This document shows, piece by piece, positions 62,360 through 64,000 of a stretch of 64,000 nucleotides of DNA (positions within the stretch are counted from its first letter, which is position 1; each line of letters starts with the position of its first letter). The stretch lies in the NCBI RefSeq assembly GCF_004000215.1, contig NZ_RBVY01000003.1, positions 478,970 to 542,969 of the forward strand, given 5' to 3'. The translations under genes were made by a program, and so were the position numbers. The DNA is from Nitratireductor alexandrii (GTDB taxonomy: Bacteria; Pseudomonadota; Alphaproteobacteria; Rhizobiales; Rhizobiaceae). A model generated the notes under the pieces. That model had not been told where the DNA came from. It worked only from the letters and a program-made list of their open reading frames with translations, and searched no databases.

Positions 62360-62944
62360 CTAGCCCGCCAGTGCCAGCCACAGACCGCCGAGCGCGGCGG
62401 CGGCTCCCGCGCCGCGCGCGATCGGGTGCGGCGCCCGACGAAGCAGACGCCCGCCCGCCTGGACGAGCGCGCTGCCCGCGGCCAGAAGCAGCGCGGTCGC
62501 CGCGACGAACCCCACGGCGTAACCGGCGGAACTGCCAAGCTCCGCGCCGTGCGCGTGGCCGTGAAACAGCGCGAACAACCCGACCAGGGCGGCGGCGCCG
62601 CGAACCGGTACCGGCAGCGCCAGCGCCGCAAGGAGGCCGATGGCAACGACGGATGCCAGGATGACGGGTTCCACGAAAGGCAGCGCCATTCCCGCGTGCG
62701 CCAGCAAGAACCCGGCGACCATGATGGTGATGAAAGCCAGTGGCAGTTGCCAGAGCGCCCGTCCGCCGAGCGAGGCCGCCCATACCCCGGTCGCGATCAT
62801 CGCCAACGCATGGTCCGCGCCCGAAAATGGGTGCGCGAACCCGGCGGCGAACGCGCCGTGCACATCCGGCCCGGAATGGGCAAGGGCGGGCGCTGCGGAG
62901 GCCGCGAGGATCGACGCGGCAATCATAACGGCGGTTCGCTTCAC
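62360..62944 (-). CDS. ureJ: HupE/UreJ family membrane protein, nickel or urea related
   Basis: The 194-residue protein has a signal-like first helix ([20 protein letters not shown]), the HupE/UreJ marks [20 protein letters not shown] and [16 protein letters not shown], and about six helices in total. His residues in both motifs may carry nickel. A GTG at 62944 with AAGGAAGG upstream overlaps the ureA stop (GTGA). HupE/UreJ proteins are permeases for nickel or cobalt. A urease operon position favours nickel. Confidence 0.88.
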   Translation of the reverse strand: MKRTAVMIAASILAASAAPALAHSGPDVHGAFAAGFAHPFSGADHALAMIATGVWAASLGGRALWQLPLAFITIMVAGFLLAHAGMALPFVEPVILASVVAIGLLAALALPVPVRGAAALVGLFALFHGHAHGAELGSSAGYAVGFVAATALLLAAGSALVQAGGRLLRRAPHPIARGAGAAAALGGLWLALAG

Positions 62945-63294
62945 GGGGACCTTCCTTCCTGCGGGGATGTCGGGGTTGCGTCGGGGGCGCGCGCGCGGAT
63001 CGGCTCGTGCACGGTGACCAGCTTCACGCCGTCGGGAAAGGTCGCCTCGACCTGCACGTCGTGGATCATGTCGGCCACGCCCTCCATCACCTGGTCGCGG
63101 GTCACGACATGCGCGCCGGCTTCCATCAGCTCGGCGACCGGGCGGCCGTCGCGGGCGCCTTCGACGAGGAAATCGCTGATCAGCGCGACTACTTCGGGAT
63201 GGTTGAGCTTGACGCCGCGTTCCAGGCGCCGCCGCGCCACCATGGCCGCCATGGCGATCATGAGCTTGTCCTTTTCCCGCGGCGTCAGATGCAT
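62941..63294 (-). CDS. ureA: Urease gamma subunit UreA
   Basis: The 117-residue subunit reads [20 protein letters not shown], then [20 protein letters not shown] and [20 protein letters not shown], as in all UreA proteins. It is slightly longer than the usual 100 residues because of a tail ([18 protein letters not shown]). The stop overlaps the ureJ GTG start. Confidence 0.97.
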   Translation of the reverse strand: MHLTPREKDKLMIAMAAMVARRRLERGVKLNHPEVVALISDFLVEGARDGRPVAELMEAGAHVVTRDQVMEGVADMIHDVQVEATFPDGVKLVTVHEPIRARAPDATPTSPQEGRSP

Positions 63295-63412
63295 GGGCGT
63301 CGTTCCGGGCAAGGTCGCTGCATGGCCGCCGCACCGATCGCCCCCGGTTGCCGGAATGGTCGCGCATCGGCCCCGACGCGGCGCCGGCCGGCCCATCGAT
63401 GGATTTCGCGCA

Positions 63413-64000
63413 TCAAAATGACCAAAATTTCGGCACTCCCGCTTCTTCGTTGAGCAAACCGATCAGCGGCACCAGCCGTTTTCTGAGCGCGTAGCCGTCC
63501 GCTGCGACAATCCTGGCAAGAAGCTTGCCAGTTCCGGCCACTTGCCAGGCGCTGACCCCGCCATCTTCGGCGACGATCGCGCGCGCGGCCGAGAGCGACC
63601 GCTGGGGCGCGCCGCCAATCTTGAGCACCGTCGCCATCGCCAGGCCGCCATTGAGCGCGCAAGGATGCGCGATCAGACTGCCAACCGCGCCGTCCAGCGC
63701 GAAATCCTCCGCATGGACGAGGCGGCCCTGGCTGCGGACGCGCCAGCGGTCCCGCATGAGCGCGCCGCCGATGCGCTCGCCCATCGCCAGGCGGCCGAAC
63801 AGCGTCGCTTCCACGAACAGGCCCTGCGCGTCGCCGTCGAGCTCGACATCGATTTCTCGCGTGAGCGCGGAGTGGTCGAACAGGATCGTCTCCTGCGGCA
63901 GCCATGCGATGCGGCTGCCTGTGCCGGCCCGGATCGTGCAGGCGATCCGGGCGACGTCGCCGCCGGTGCGGTAGATCTTTTCGCAGGCCTGGCTCGTCAC
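63413..64000 (-). CDS. ureD: Urease accessory protein UreD, 5' end cut by window edge
   Basis: The C-terminal 195 codons of UreD (also UreH), the scaffold that holds UreF and UreG on apo-urease. Typical text: [40 protein letters not shown] and [20 protein letters not shown]. The stop is at 63413-63415 (ending VPKFWSF). The first codons of the protein lie beyond the window, so no start is claimed. First gene of the urease set. Confidence 0.93.
   Translation of the reverse strand: MTSQACEKIYRTGGDVARIACTIRAGTGSRIAWLPQETILFDHSALTREIDVELDGDAQGLFVEATLFGRLAMGERIGGALMRDRWRVRSQGRLVHAEDFALDGAVGSLIAHPCALNGGLAMATVLKIGGAPQRSLSAARAIVAEDGGVSAWQVAGTGKLLARIVAADGYALRKRLVPLIGLLNEEAGVPKFWSF

Overview
The window is GC-rich chromosomal DNA of an alphaproteobacterium, most likely a member of the Hyphomicrobiales (Rhizobiales). 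The lineage call is an inference. It rests on a RegB/RegA-type (ActS/ActR) redox pair in tandem, an Irr-type iron control element, PhaR-type boxes before a phasin gene, a RibN riboflavin importer behind an FMN riboswitch, and the alphaproteobacterial layout of the C-P lyase genes. No ribosomal RNA, CRISPR array, prophage or intact insertion sequence was seen.

Layout. 1-9144: the 5' part of gyrB (minus strand, running off the left edge), an exported double PRC-barrel protein, actR and actS, hrpB, then an FMN riboswitch with ribN and a small membrane protein. 9158-24121: a phosphonate region. phnF is divergent from phnGHIJKL plus a hexapeptide acetyltransferase. After decayed PadR/GyrI-like remnants and a glutamate-receptor-like channel gene comes phnCDE1E2, a DUF1045 2H-phosphoesterase gene, phnM and phnN. 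PHO boxes precede both phn operons, a PhnF-type operator precedes phnG, and an intrinsic terminator separates phnD from phnE1.

24165-30272: a minus-strand iron operon (irpA imelysin, bfd, bfr, di-heme oxidoreductase, second imelysin, DUF1513) with a perfect Irr/ICE palindrome upstream. 30331-38397: a MaoC-like hydratase, an FMN alpha-hydroxyacid dehydrogenase, two phasins, a DUF445 membrane protein, tRNA-Leu(CAG), several very small genes, a zinc-ribbon/MscS pair, and a deacetylase gene split by an amber codon. 38419-45024: htpG, a remnant of purine nucleoside phosphorylase, an SAH/MTA-type deaminase, a cupin, and a bifunctional aldolase/dehydrogenase.

45113-48246: molybdate uptake (ModE-type palindrome, modABC, one-domain modE). 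Then maiA, a 1158-residue exported caspase-like protein with an EF-hand loop, a BON-LysM protein, alkB and a class II aldolase. 54839-64000: urease genes on the minus strand in the order ureD (cut by the right edge), ureA, ureJ/hupE, ureB, DUF6980, ureC, then peroxiredoxin, membrane protein and GST genes, then ureE, a YrhK-like gene, ureF and ureG. One opposite-strand secreted-protein gene lies inside the cluster.

Together the window encodes scavenging of phosphorus (phosphonates), nitrogen (urea), iron, molybdate and riboflavin, with carbon storage (phasins) and redox control. Most operons have a recognisable regulatory site in front of them. The points most worth testing are the glutamate-receptor-like channel sharing a PHO-box region with phnC, the antisense micro-ORF between phnI and phnJ, DUF1045 as a possible PhnP substitute, the exported caspase with an EF-hand, and the translationally coupled zinc-ribbon/MscS pair.
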